Positions 24,143 to 34,778 of a stretch of DNA of 64,000 nucleotides are shown one piece after another. The notes under the pieces were generated by a model. The model saw only the letters and a program-made list of their open reading frames with translations. It ran no database searches and was not told the origin of the DNA. This DNA is from Tolypocladium sp. Sup5 PDA-1 (Eukaryota > Ascomycota > Sordariomycetes > Hypocreales > Ophiocordycipitaceae). Where the stretch lies: positions 62,001 through 126,000 of the forward strand of contig JPHH03000047.1 in the NCBI GenBank assembly GCA_000750105.3, given 5' to 3'. Made by a program: the position numbers and the translations under genes. Every line of letters starts with the position of its first letter. Position 1 is the first letter of the stretch.

Positions 24143-24874
24143 GCCGCCTGGGAGAATAACACTCCCAGCATCGGTGTTTTTGTGCGTAGCGTTCTCGCGC
24201 AAGCGGATTCCGGTCTTCTGGTTGTTTTCAAGGTTGCTTGAAGGAGTTTGAGGGGACCAGGTTGCTGTTTACTCAAGGAATGCATCGAACAGGCGCATGG
24301 AACTGTAATAATATGATTGCGCAGAATTCTAGATAGCGACTTGACTCATTAATACTGTAGCTCTGCTGAATATTGTTACAGGCAACGTGACTGTGACACA
24401 GGTTGTGTTTGGCGCGAGATGTGTGACACCGCCTCGCGATCCGTCAACGAGAGCCCATCGGCTCGCAGCCCTGGAACTCCCACACTCGGCAGCGCATAAC
24501 CGACCTCGCAACCAGGCCTCATGGCCCCATATCGAATCAGGCAAAAGGTCATCTCTGTTAGTGCCTCGCGCTCCTGCTGAGGCTCCGTCATCTGAGCGTT
24601 TAGGTCGTTGTCGCTTATGTTCAGCTTCACCAGCATTAGTATATTACTGCTGCCGGCCCCGTTCCTCTTCCTTAACTGGGGACGGAAGATCCGTGCTAGA
24701 GGCGAATGGAGCAAGCCATCGACATATTAATATAGTGAGGCGAGAGAGTGGGCGGGGAACGACAAACTATTAAGTACTAGATAGAATATTACTATTTATC
24801 ACCCCTTAACGTTCTTTTCATTCCCCTCTTAACTTTTTTTCTTTACCCCTCCGCCGCTATGACTATAGTAATTT
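24143..24874. other. TOR 3' flank and AT-rich spacer
   Basis: Overlapping ORFs at 24329-24773 lack features. From about 24775 the DNA becomes pyrimidine/AT-rich and leads into a dispersed repeat. Confidence 0.45.
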
Positions 24875-25110
24875 TCTCCCTTCGATTTATATATTCAGGG
24901 TAGCGACTCCGCCCGAGGTAGTTATTAATAGCCCGTTTTCGCCCCTAGGTCTTCCGAATCTACTTTAACTCTAGTTCCTAGACGTCTTACTACCCTATTA
25001 CTTTCAAAAGTAACCGACTTAAACCGGTTATATATCAAAGTACCGCCCGTAGAATAGTGGTAAACTGTCCTGGGCCTTATGTCGTCGTCTAAGAAGCGAT
25101 AGGCCACTGC
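24875..25110 (+). repeat. Dispersed repeat, copy A (RIP-like, diverged)
   Basis: About 235 bases match a second tract at 31860-32098 in the same orientation. Shared blocks include TAGGTCTTCCGAATCTACT (24946 vs 31931), AGTACCGCCCG and GTCTAAGAAGCGATAGG (25087 vs 32069). Differences are mostly C/T and A/G transitions. The minus strand of copy A carries a 60-codon ORF (25107-24925). The element type is not identified; it is probably a transposon relic. Confidence 0.75.
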
Positions 25111-25159
25111 ACCTTAACACGAAGAACAAACTTCTTCGTAGTCATGTTGAGCCCAATGA

Positions 25160-25897
25160 AGACCAGAGCCCTCCAGCCATAGCGTTAGACAAGTTACAGG
25201 AGCGGCTCTCCTACTTAGCAAGAAGTCTCGTCGACCAGCTAACTACCTTTCTCTCCCACGATACCACGGCTTCGGCGCAGACCTAGGCCGTGTACATGCT
25301 CTCGCAGTTCCTTCACATCCAGGACACGCTCCGGCCAGAAGTCCGCGACAGCCTGCCCTCGGTCAAGGTCGACGCACCTGTCACCAGCGCCGAGGTGACT
25401 GCATGCCGTACCTCAACGCCGTGTGCAGCGAGGTCCTCCACACGTGCGGCCCCATCGCGCAGACCTTCCGCGTCGCCACCTGCGACACCACCGTGCAGGG
25501 CCAGCGCGTCCCCGAAGGCACTATGCTCGTCCCTACGCTCTAGGGCAACAATGCGGACCCCAAGCTCTGGGTCCCCGACGCGCACGAGTTCAAGCCCGAG
25601 GGCCGCCTGTCGCACGAGCAGGGCAGCACGAGCTCCAGCAAGAACGCGGCCAGCGGCGGCACAACCAGCGACTACGCCTTGATGACGTTTCTCCACGGGC
25701 CCAGGAGCTGCATCGGCGCGAGCTCCGCGCGGTCCGAGCTGGCCTGCTTGTTGGCTGCCTGGGTGGGCCGGTTCTCGTTTGAGCTCAAGGACAAGTCGAT
25801 GATGGACGAGAGGGACGTGAGCATTGCTCCCAGCGTGATGACGAAGCTGTTGGGGGGGCTGCATTGCCTGTTGAGGCAGGTGGAAGGATTATTTTAA
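25160..25897 (+). pseudogene. Cytochrome P450 pseudogene (C-terminal half)
   Basis: P450 landmarks appear in order. An I-helix reads TTFLSHDTTASA. A K-helix reads YLNAVCSEVLH, where the invariant ExxR Arg is replaced by His. A PERF-like region reads DAHEFKPEGRL, and the heme-binding loop is FLHGPRSCIG with the Cys ligand. Stops interrupt it at 25284-25286 (TAG where the family has Trp) and 25541-25543. The frame changes near 25400. The N-terminal half is missing. The substitutions are C:G-to-T:A, consistent with RIP. It was probably a tailoring enzyme of the adjacent metabolic block. Confidence 0.8.
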
Positions 25898-25961
25898 TGA
25901 AATCGGCAACATCGTGTACATTCTACATTTATATCTAGGTTTGTGAATGAGCTCAGGACTG

Positions 25962-27485
25962 TTATACGGTAAACTTGCCTGTCTCATGGAGTCGCCTCGT
26001 ATACGTTGAGAGGTCCCGCTCAAGGCTGTCGACCAGATCATCGGGAACCACGGTGTCCTGCCACGAAATCGCAGCGGTGAGGGTACCCTTCTCGATGCTT
26101 GCTATGTTAACACCGAGCGCCGGACCGGCAACCATGGAGCCGTTTGTAAACATTACGCGGGTGATGGACCATGTCGCATCGGCGCCAGGATTAGGCAGGA
26201 CGCTAATGTTGCTCACCTCCCACGACTCGGTGCGGTTCCTGCCCTTCTTCTTCTCCCAAAAGTCAAACCAGTTGCCCACGTACTTCGTAAGGCCGTTCAT
26301 GTCGTCCTTTGGCAGACTGGCCAGCTTCTCGACAATCTCATCCTTGATTTGCTTGGCTTGTTGCCAGATGAGGACATCAAGGTCAGCACCTGGTTGTCGT
26401 AGCGCGGTGACAACGTCGGCCGGGTATTCGTGTGAGAGGCTGGTAATGAGGCAGCGAAGAAGGGCTTTGAGTTCCGGATCGGCGCTCGGGCCAAAGTACG
26501 GCCGAAGGCTCATGGGCGTGCTGGCCGCAAAGGACTTGGCCTTGCTGGCAGGGAGATGCAGGGCGTACGACACCAGCACCAGCGCCTGAAAGAGGCCAGT
26601 CAGTGAGGTCGAGTGTTCCCGGCACGCCTTGAGAAGACTGCCCACGACCTGGGGAGGGATGTCGACGGGACGGACGCAGGTCCTGTACGGTACGTCAAAG
26701 TCGATGGACTTGCCGTGCCACGGAATGATCCTTCTCGGTCTGAGAATCGTGGGGCCGAACTCGCTCCAGAGCGTCTTGACGACGAATGGAAGGCTGTTTG
26801 TGAAGGGGATGACATCTTCTTGAGCCTCCGGCAGTTTTGGGGCATCCGGGTACGAGAGCAGGTGGGGTGCTTCGGGAGAAGAGCATGCCGGCTGGGAGGC
26901 GCTGTTGAGGGCTGCCATGAGCAATTCGTGAAACCTCCTGCCGCTGGTGCCGTCCATGAGAGAGTGATGGAAGGCAAATACAAGGTCCGAAGAGTCAATC
27001 TCCTGTTTGACGTTGCCACTGGGCTCCAGGACTGCCACTCGCCAAGGAGGCCGGGTCTTGAGCTCAGGCCACAGCTGGTCATGATGCCAGCCCTGCTGCT
27101 CGGCAAGGAGAACCTCATATTGCTTTGCTGTCTCGCAGTCGAGGGTCTTGAATGTGGCGTGGTTTCGCAGATCAACCTCCTTGACATGAGAGAAGCGCGC
27201 TTGGTTGGTGTCTTGACCGAGGATGCCGACGCGCAGCATGGGCTGGTCGGTAATGACTTTTGCGAGAGCCGGATAAAGCGTTGCTGCGTCCAATTGAGCG
27301 CCAGAAGACGAGGCGCTAGCCCGGTATCGGCATGTCACCGTTACGCAGCGGTAGATACCAATGTGGTGGCGGGTTGACGAGAAGTGCTCGCTGTGCGGGT
27401 CAGCCTCCAGGTTTATAAACTCAGAGTTGACAACTCACATGTGCGACAGACGGCGCAGAGCCGCTGGCTCAGCCGTAGGGGACAT
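25962..27485 (-). CDS. Alcohol acetyltransferase-like (AATase/condensation fold) acyltransferase
   Basis: Two exons (27485-27439 and 27390-25962; intron 48 nt, GTGAGT...CACAG) give 491 aa. The start MSPTAEPAALRRLSHIEHFSSTRH matches the N-terminal helix of fungal AATase-family proteins. The catalytic HxxxD motif is HHSLMDG (about 27,000). A second conserved block reads FAASTPMSLRPYF, where a DFG-like motif is often found. The family transfers acetyl/acyl groups from acyl-CoA to alcohols, and some members acylate secondary metabolites or sterols. Its neighbours (P450 relic, thioester-reductase relic, Zn2Cys6 gene, NmrA-like reductase) suggest a former metabolite pathway. This gene itself looks intact. 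Confidence 0.8.
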
Positions 27486-27636
27486 GGTGCTGGGGGTGAC
27501 GTTGAATTATTGAGAGGAGTCGCGTAAAGTGAAGAGGATGTGGGCTTAATAAAGAAGCGGATAGAACTGTGTCAACAGAAGGCGCAGGGTGTTTCGTAAG
27601 CCTACCTTATTTAGGGGATGTTAGAACAGCCTTACA

Positions 27637-28084
27637 TTGCACACGCCAGGCCCGTGCGCGCCACGTTTTTTTAATCATGATTTTAGCCGATCCCACGCTA
27701 TAGCCCGGTTTAACTCCTCCATGCGGAGACTACGGAGTACGCCCTACTCCATTCACCATGTCGAGATCCCGTCCCGGCAGCCTTGGGCTGACATGATCCG
27801 AGCCCTCGGCCAAGCTCTTGGCATCCCTTGTACGAACATGATTCCGTACGATGAACGGCTGGCTCGGGTAAAACAATGCCCTGACTCAGCCCAGACTGAG
27901 AATCCCACTCGGAAGATTAGTGACTTTTTGGACACGCATTTCGAGAGCATGTCATGTGGAGGGCTAAGTCTGGATACCGCTCATACGGAGAGCACTCGAA
28001 GACCCTGGCAGGAGAGACGCCGTTGGGCCGACTTTGGTCCAGAAGTACGTTCAAGCTTGGCGGGAAATGGGATTTTTGAAATGA
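27637..28084 (+). pseudogene. C-terminal thioester-reductase tail of an NRPS-like/PKS enzyme, broken
   Basis: The text IHHVEIPSRQPWADMIRALG, then RKISDFLDTHFESMSCGGL and SLDTAHTE, matches the C-terminal end of NAD-binding-4 (thioester reductase) modules of fungal NRPS-like or polyketide enzymes. The sequence then changes frame twice: EHSKTLAGETPLG is read in a second frame and VQKYVQAWREMGFLK with TGA 28082-28084 in a third. Only about 130 residues remain, with no upstream adenylation or synthase domain visible. It is a relic of a larger biosynthetic gene. Confidence 0.55.
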
Positions 28085-28241
28085 CCACTTGATAGTCAAT
28101 TTTTTGGAAGGGAATTCTTGCTTTCCTTGGAAACGATATGGACATTTCTCTCCTGAATGAATACTCCCATGTGTTACATACCGGGCCGTGCAGCGTTCGA
28201 TGGCATATCTAACAGGCCATCATTATCACGCGGCCATCTTC

Positions 28242-29902
28242 TCAATTTCCTCGGCGTAATGCTCTACAATGGTTAGCGCGCTTCCATTCAAAATAACGAG
28301 CGATTTTATTCCCGAACATACTCGCAACCTCCCATCTCATGCCGACATATTCCAGTAAGCGTTTCAGGGGTCGTATAGAGCGCTCAACGTCCGGATGGCC
28401 AGAGTTCCTCGCGAGACGGGCGCGTACCATGGCCGCTTTGCATATAGAATGAGTAACGAATACGGGCAGAGTTGATACTCTGCAAAAAGACGGCGGATTG
28501 GAAATGACACGGGTGGCTCCGTGAATAATCTCGTCGACCATGGTTTTCAACATGCTGACCGACGCTATGGTGCAGTACTCGCTGTCCGGCTGATTAATGT
28601 GGGATCCAAATTCCAGGATTTCCAACATTGCACTGGTATTGTTACTTTGCCGTTGTTTCCTGAATAAAACGTAGCCAGGAGAGAGGAGGGGGAGTTTACC
28701 TTCGGCCCAAGGCCATGGAACTGGATGAAATAACATGGTGGGCAGAGCCTCCGTCGTCAAATGTCCCAAGGAATGAAGTCAAGTTCTTCAAAATCTGCAA
28801 CGCCTCCGCGGCATTGAATTCGTGATGCAATGTTGTCTCGTTGACGTGAGAAAGAACCTGCTCCAGTAGCCGTGATGCCTGTGATAGCTTGGTAAATGGG
28901 TCCATCTCTGCTGGGCCTGTACGGTCTCTGCTTTCCTGCATGTATCCCCCCGTCAGTACTCTTTAAATGGAACGACGGACTTGACATTACGAACCCCATT
29001 GCCCCGGAGCTTTTCGAATGGATGGCCAGGCCCTGTGCCGCTCTCGAGACTAGTATATCTGGCATGACCTTTTGGTTGGCTTCAGTGTGACTTGATGTGC
29101 GTCGTGGCGATACGTCCCACTCACCTGTCGGTGACGACAATTCCACGCCACGTGCGTCTCGCCTCCTCGGCCCGCTCCAGGGACCGAAAGTTCCGCCGCA
29201 GTTGCTCAAACGATGCTGCATTCGCCCCCAGGACGACTGCTGCCCGGATATTGGACCCCGTGGAGATGTGGGCCGCCGGGTACAGGGCATGGCCCACTTC
29301 GAATATGGTCAGGAGCAGTCGGCTCTGCAGCGTCTCTAGGGAGTTAACGCCCATTGCCTCTAGCGCGCCAACGAGGCTCTTCAGCAGCGTGTACAGGGAT
29401 CGCGGCCCGGCGGGAATCTCTCCGTCCACTGGCATGGCACAGACGAGGAACATGCTGAGGGTCAAGAGACTAAAGTCCGCGGGTGCTGACCGGACCCGGG
29501 CGGTCGATAGTCGGCTGTAATAGGATGTCTCCGACACCACCGGGAGCCAGGAGTGGACAGTGCGGAAGTATGCGGCGGCCGCCTCTGGAAGGCGCAGCCC
29601 ATCTCCGATGATGACCGAAACGTGGTCTTCGAGGGCCAGGCCGATGTTCGAGGGAGTCAAGACCAGGAAGCTTCGTACGGGTAACTGATGGGCATGATGC
29701 TTGTCGCAACTTCCGCCAGCGATGGGATAGGAACAGGCCCGATGCAGTCTATGCCCATCGTCAGCCTGCTCTGCATCTGTGATACAGACCACCGTACACG
29801 GCTCCCGCACCTTTTGCACAGTGAACAACCCGGCAGGAGCTTGTCACATTTCCGCTTCTGTGCTCTGCATCGGACACACGCCTGGTTCGCCCACAGGGAC
29901 AT
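28242..29902 (-). CDS. Zn2Cys6 transcription factor, frameshifted within its zinc cluster
   Basis: From the ATG at 29902 the protein begins MSLWANQACVRCRAQKRKCD and continues LLPGCSLCK. The expected sixth Cys (VREPC) is in another frame, so one base seems missing in the A-run at about 29812. The fungal-specific TF domain then runs to a donor at 29124 (exon 29902-29125). An exon follows with YTSLESGTGPGHPFEKL, ending in an unresolved intron near 28950. The next exon is PFTKLSQASRLLEQVLSHVN, with a GTAAAC donor near 28695. The last exon runs to the stop at 28242. It probably regulated the adjacent metabolic block, being divergent to the NmrA-like gene. It is inactive as a DNA binder if the frameshift is real. 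Confidence 0.6.
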
Positions 29903-30544
29903 TGACTTTGCGGCATCGGTCGACAGGATGCGGGTGCGGGTGCAACACGACCCCTATCGCCTTTTTAAAGAGTGCCCATGGGCAGCAAATTGACTCCCGC
30001 GTAACTATTAATGGTACAGTTTAAACAGGCAAAATCGAGAATTCGTCATGTCAGGGAGTGTGCCGCACAAGGGCGTGCAAGCCGATACAGAGATATTGGC
30101 TCGCGTCGTTGATGCAGGCTGGGATACATGGACAGGCTTGGCAGCACAACCATGAAGCTACTCTGTAGGAGCACTCCGCACACACGGACCACATGACGTT
30201 CAGGACAAGGTGTCATCCCCCGATCGGGTTTGGCACCCGCACCCGCATCCGCACCCGCTCAGTACCCGCATGCTTACCTGCATCCGCGACCACATCCGCA
30301 GCCACGTCCGCAGCCACGTCCGCACCTGCGTCCGCGTTGGCCCTGTGACATCAGAATTCATTCGAATCGGACCTGAGACGGGAGTCACGAATCTCATGAG
30401 TGCCCAGGCATCTCACAAGGCCGTCATGGGGCAAGTATATATCATGGAGGACCCATGGCTGTCAAGACCGCCATATTCATGTTTCAGCCCAAACTCGTAC
30501 AGACATCCTACAGCGCCTACAGCGCGCTCAAGAAGACGGAGACC
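29903..30544. promoter_or_regulatory. Divergent promoter between Zn2Cys6 gene and NmrA-like gene
   Basis: There is no gene here. A TATA-like GTATATATC lies at about 30436-30444, roughly 100 bases before the NmrA-like ATG. A GC-rich repeat sits at 30226-30345. Confidence 0.5.
30226..30345. repeat. GC-rich degenerate tandem repeat (CCGCAN-type 6/12-mers)
   Basis: Units such as CACCCGCATCCG, CGCACCCG and the exact pair CCGCAGCCACGT CCGCAGCCACGT (about 30297-30320) alternate through about 120 bases of promoter. A short reverse-complement echo (GCGGGTGCGGGTGC) lies at about 29930. Confidence 0.7.
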
Positions 30545-31514
30545 ATGGATGCGATTCACAGCGTTGTGATCGCAGGGGTGTGTTGAGCATTCTCGCGGCC
30601 GGCGACTGCAACCAGGCTAACACCAGGCCTTCTAGGCATCGGGAGATTTGGGAACTCCCATTCTTCACGCACTCCTCGGGTCCAATGCCTTCAACGTGAC
30701 TGTCTTGACGCGGAAATCGTCCAAAGCAGAGTTCCCGGTATCCGTTCGGGTTGTCCGGGTCGACTACTCATCCGTCCCGGATCTGATTGCGGCCCTGAGC
30801 GGCCAGGATGCACTGGTTTCGGCCCTGACCACCGCGGCCATGGATACGCAGCAGGTCCTGATCGAGGCATGCGTCTCTGCTGGCGTCAAACGATTCATTC
30901 CGTCCGAGTTCAGCGCCGACACCGGCAACCACAAGGCGTCCACGTTGCCCGTGTATCAGCCCAAGATTGCCATACACCGTATCCTCCAGGAACAGGCACA
31001 GGCCCACCCAGGATTCACATACACCTTGATTCGCAATGGCGTGTTCTTGGACTGGGGTCTGGCCTATGGATACCATCTCCGCTTCTCGTCCGAGGCTCCC
31101 CCCTTGTACGACGGCGGCGATCGTCCCTTTAGTACCACGACCTTAGCCACGATCGGTAAAGCCGTGGTCGGGGTGCTCCAGCACCGCCATGAGACGTGCA
31201 ATCGCGTGGTCTTCGTCCATGACATGGTTACCACCCAACGCAATGTGCTCGCCATCGCCCAAAAGATCGCGCCGGACAGGAAATGGAACCCAGTCAACGT
31301 GAACACGACCGACATGGAGGCCATATCGCGAGAGAAATACGCTGACGGGATTATCGACATGGAATCCTCCATGGGATTTCTTTCTCGCTCGGTCTTTGGG
31401 GAAGGGTATGGCGGAGAATTTCAGCAGGTAGATAATGAGCTGCTAGGGATCGGGTTTAAGACGGACGCCGATCTAGAGGAATTAGTGCGCGCGGTATTAG
31501 CTCGCTCTCTATAG
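30545..31514 (+). CDS. NmrA-like/isoflavone-reductase-type NAD(P)-binding oxidoreductase
   Basis: Two exons (30545-30577 and 30636-31514; intron 58 nt, GTGTGT...TCTAG, branch GGCTAAC) give 303 aa. The joined N-terminus VVIAGASGDLGTPILHALL is an atypical SDR Rossmann motif (GxxGxxG). Other family features are ALVSALTTAAMDTQQVLIEA, KRFIPSEFSADTG and the Lys-containing YQPKIAIHRILQ. Members are reductases of phenolic/quinone substrates or redox-sensing regulators. Position next to a Zn2Cys6 gene and the metabolic relics suggests a tailoring reductase. The gene appears intact. Confidence 0.85.
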
Positions 31515-31859
31515 GATAAGTACCTAGCTTATACTTGGAATAAAATCTATCTACCGTGGTATTCGCGTTGAATATTATTTGTATTCTATTAGTTATATGT
31601 CAAAGACTTAAAGTCGGTAGGCGCGAGGGGCATAGTTTTATTATGCTTATCGCTATTAGCGCTGTATAGATATCTCCATAATATAGTTAATATTTCTAAT
31701 ATTATACTCTTTGGGTCTTATTACTCTCGTCCTTGGCTTATATAATATTATACATCTTATTTAAGATAATACTATAAAAATTTATAGGTTCCAGAATCTC
31801 ATAAGTATTTACTAAGATTAAAGGACTTATTGTATTTATTATCTCCGGCGAATAGACTA
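31515..31859. other. AT-rich degenerate tract
   Basis: Strongly TA-rich DNA without open frames leads into repeat copy B. It looks RIP-eroded. Confidence 0.5.
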
Positions 31860-32098
31860 TTGCCCTTCGATTAATATATTCTAGGTAGCGGCTCTACTGA
31901 ACTAGTCGTCAAGGGTCCGTTTTCGATCCCTAGGTCTTCCGAATCTACTCTAACTCTAGTTCCCTAACGTCCTACTACCCGTTACCTATATAGGTTACCG
32001 ACTTACCTAGTTATACCTCCAAGTACCGCCCGTGCTATAGTAGTAAACTATCCCGTGGCTTATATAGTCGTCTAAGAAGCGATAGGCTACTATAACTT
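31860..32098 (+). repeat. Dispersed repeat, copy B
   Basis: Second diverged copy of the element at 24875-25110, in the same orientation (see shared blocks there). The two copies bracket the decayed metabolic block. Confidence 0.75.
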
Positions 32099-32264
32099 TT
32101 ATACTGCTTATAGTCTTTATACTAAGAAGGCAATTGCAGACTACTTTTAGTCAGGAGCTCTGCTGCCTGAGCAGATGTCATGCAACGTAGCCCAAGGAAC
32201 ATAAAGGCAAGGTTAGGCAAAGCCAAAGCATGATAGAGAGTAGCCACCGCACGGTACAAGTATA

Positions 32265-34778
32265 CTAAAGTCTGTGGTCTCGTCTGAAAGCTCGGAGACG
32301 GCTCATCTGCGAGTCATATAGCGGCTCAGCGGTGACAGTAGCTTGGATCCGCCGCCCAAAGTACTCGATCTCGACGGCGTCCCCCTCGGCCACCGTGTTA
32401 GGTAGGTAAGCATAGGCGATGGGCTTGCCGATCGTGTACCCGAACGCGGCGCTGGTGACGTAGCCCACTGGTTGGCCGACAAAATATACTGGCTCCTTGC
32501 CGAGCACCATGGAGTGCCCATCATCCACAGTGAGGCAGCGTAGCCGTCGTGCGGCAGTCTCCCTGGACCGCCCCTTGAGCGCGGCATGGCCTACGTATCC
32601 CTCCTTGCCCGCCTGGACGGCGAATTCGAGGCCGGCCTGGTACGGGTCGTGCTCGGTGGTCATGTCAGTGCCCCAGAACCGGACCCCTTTCTCCAGCCGC
32701 AACGCGTAGAAGGCGCTTCGGCCGGCTGCGATCAATCCATGGGGCCGACCGGCCTGCCAGAGGGCGTCCCACAGATGCACGCCGTATTCGGCGCTGGTGT
32801 GGATCTCCCAGCCTGGCTCCCCAACGTATGACAGACTCATCGCTGTGACCGGAATACCGGCGATGTTTGCCTTCTTGACGCGCAGGTAAGGGAGCCTTTT
32901 GTTAGTGAAGTCGTCGGTACTGACTGCGGCCATCACGTCCCTGGAGCGAGGACCCCAGAGCCCGACGCAACAGGTGCCGCCAGTGATGTCGCGCACCTGC
33001 ACGGATAGTGCAGGGGTTGCCTTTGTTTGCGTGCGGGCTTCTCGGGCCAAGTAGGCCAAGTCCACCGGCCCATTCGCGCCAACCTGAAATAAGTCTTCGA
33101 GGAGCCTGGCCACGGTGATGTCGCTACGGATACCTCCGTGGCTGTCGAGGAGCAGGGTATATGTGACAGCGCCTGGCATCCTGGAGACGTCGCCCACGGT
33201 CAGCCGCTCCAACAGGTCGACCGCCCCGGGACCGGACACCTCCAGCCGACGTAGGGGGGTCATGTCGTACAAGGCCGCCGCGGTACGCGTCTTCCACGCC
33301 TCTGCTGCAGCGATAGGCGAGTAGTACCTAGCTGACCAAGAGTCACGCTCGACAGGTTGCCACCTGGCTGGTAGATGGTTGAGCAGCTCTGCGTTGGCCT
33401 CGTACCATTCCGGACGCTCCCAGCCGCCGGCCTCAAGGAAGACGGCACCAAGCTCACGCTGACGGGCGTGAAATGGACCGAGTCGCAAGTTTCGGGGTGA
33501 CTCTCGCGGTTGAAAGGGATGCAGGATATCGTATACCTCTACGAAGTTTTGTTGCGAGGTTTTTTTGACGTAGGCAGGGGTGAGCTGTACCTGGTCAAAG
33601 CGCGACAGCTCGCACCCGGAGAGGTCCAGTTCAGACCTGCCGGTGGTCAGGATCTCGGCCACGGCACGCGCTACACCTGCAGAATGCGTCACCCACACTG
33701 CCTCTGCTACATAGAATCCGTCTAGGGTTGGTGACTGGCCGACGAGGGGTCCACCATCGGGGGTGAAGGAGAGGATGCCGTTGAATCCCTCGGCGACCTT
33801 GCTCTCCCGCAGGGCAGGCAGCAACTCTTGCGACAGTTTCCATGCCGGCTCAAAGTCATCGGGAGTAAACTCGAGGCGGGACGGCATGTTTTGCTCGTCG
33901 ACATGTTTCGGGGTTATGCCCAACGATGCCGCGACGACCGGCATTGGACGATGGCCGTAGTAGCCAATGCCGTACCGCTCACCGTGCTCACGATAATAAA
34001 GGTCCTGGTCCTGATAACGCAATATTGGCAGTCTCGCCCCATTCGGCTGGGAGCTTCGACCCTCTTGAGCCGGTACAGCGGTGGTCTTGACATATTGGTG
34101 TGCCATTGGCAGCAGGGGGATGGGCAAGCCGACCATGGCTCCCACCTCGACGCCCCAGAAGCCGGCGCAGGATATGATAATGTCGGCAGGGATAGTGCCA
34201 TCCGGTGTCACGACTCCGGTGGCCTGGCCGTCAGCCTGCTCAATGGCGGTAACTGGAGTCGACCCGAGGTAGCGGACACCAGCTTCGCGCGTACGCGCGA
34301 TGAGCAATTGGACAGCGCGGGCGGCCAACGCCAGGCCGTCACTGGGAATGCTCAGGCCGCCGAGCACCAAGTCTTTGTTCAGGAGAGGGTAGATGTCGAG
34401 ACACTCGTCGGCGCTGATCACGCGCGTCTTGATGCCCCAGGAAGTGGCGTAGCCGTGTTTTCGCTTGAGCTCGTCGAGCCTTTCAGGAGTGGTTGCCACT
34501 TCCAGGCCGCCCACCTGGTTGAAGCAGCTCTGACCATCCTTCTCCAGCGAAAGGAGCTTTTCTACGGTGTATTGTGCGAACAGGCTCATGGTCTTGGAGG
34601 CGTTGCTTTGAAACACCAGCCCGGGGGCGTGCGATGTAGACCCGCCTGGCACGTCCAGGGGTCCCTGATCGACTACGGTAATGTCGGTCCAGCCGCGTGA
34701 GACCAGCTCGTCGGCGAGATTGGTACCGACAATGCCAGCTCCGATGATAACGACTCGTGGTGCCTGTGCCATGTTCAT
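32265..34778 (-). CDS. Dimethylglycine oxidase-like FAD/folate fusion enzyme
   Basis: Uninterrupted 837-aa ORF from ATG 34778; an upstream extension of the frame lacks ATG. Residues 8-30 form the FAD Rossmann motif (VVIIGAGIVGTNLADEL). STSHAPG with His50 matches the covalent-flavin His of dimethylglycine oxidase/dehydrogenase and sarcosine dehydrogenase. The N-terminal half is the DAO fold. The C-terminal half is a GcvT-like folate-binding domain (LRRLEVSGPGAVDLLERLTVGDV; PGWEIH; FYALRLEKGVRFWG). Length and architecture match bacterial dimethylglycine oxidase (about 830 aa). It would demethylate dimethylglycine to sarcosine, passing the methyl to folate or releasing formaldehyde plus H2O2. 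The C-terminus HRL could be a weak PTS1. Its position beside the sarcosine-oxidase and Rieske genes supports the pathway. Confidence 0.85.
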   Translation of the reverse strand: MNMAQAPRVVIIGAGIVGTNLADELVSRGWTDITVVDQGPLDVPGGSTSHAPGLVFQSNASKTMSLFAQYTVEKLLSLEKDGQSCFNQVGGLEVATTPERLDELKRKHGYATSWGIKTRVISADECLDIYPLLNKDLVLGGLSIPSDGLALAARAVQLLIARTREAGVRYLGSTPVTAIEQADGQATGVVTPDGTIPADIIISCAGFWGVEVGAMVGLPIPLLPMAHQYVKTTAVPAQEGRSSQPNGARLPILRYQDQDLYYREHGERYGIGYYGHRPMPVVAASLGITPKHVDEQNMPSRLEFTPDDFEPAWKLSQELLPALRESKVAEGFNGILSFTPDGGPLVGQSPTLDGFYVAEAVWVTHSAGVARAVAEILTTGRSELDLSGCELSRFDQVQLTPAYVKKTSQQNFVEVYDILHPFQPRESPRNLRLGPFHARQRELGAVFLEAGGWERPEWYEANAELLNHLPARWQPVERDSWSARYYSPIAAAEAWKTRTAAALYDMTPLRRLEVSGPGAVDLLERLTVGDVSRMPGAVTYTLLLDSHGGIRSDITVARLLEDLFQVGANGPVDLAYLAREARTQTKATPALSVQVRDITGGTCCVGLWGPRSRDVMAAVSTDDFTNKRLPYLRVKKANIAGIPVTAMSLSYVGEPGWEIHTSAEYGVHLWDALWQAGRPHGLIAAGRSAFYALRLEKGVRFWGTDMTTEHDPYQAGLEFAVQAGKEGYVGHAALKGRSRETAARRLRCLTVDDGHSMVLGKEPVYFVGQPVGYVTSAAFGYTIGKPIAYAYLPNTVAEGDAVEIEYFGRRIQATVTAEPLYDSQMSRLRAFRRDHRL

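Noticed and set aside
26613..27377. 254-codon plus ORF antisense to the acetyltransferase
   Set aside because: Shadow of the real minus-strand gene, whose catalytic motif is clear.
30226..30345. CRISPR-like or coding repeat
   Set aside because: Units are degenerate 6/12-mers without spacers in a eukaryotic promoter; no array structure and no supported ORF.
33828..34700. 290-codon plus ORF antisense to the DMGO-like gene
   Set aside because: Shadow of a conserved coding exon with no independent features.
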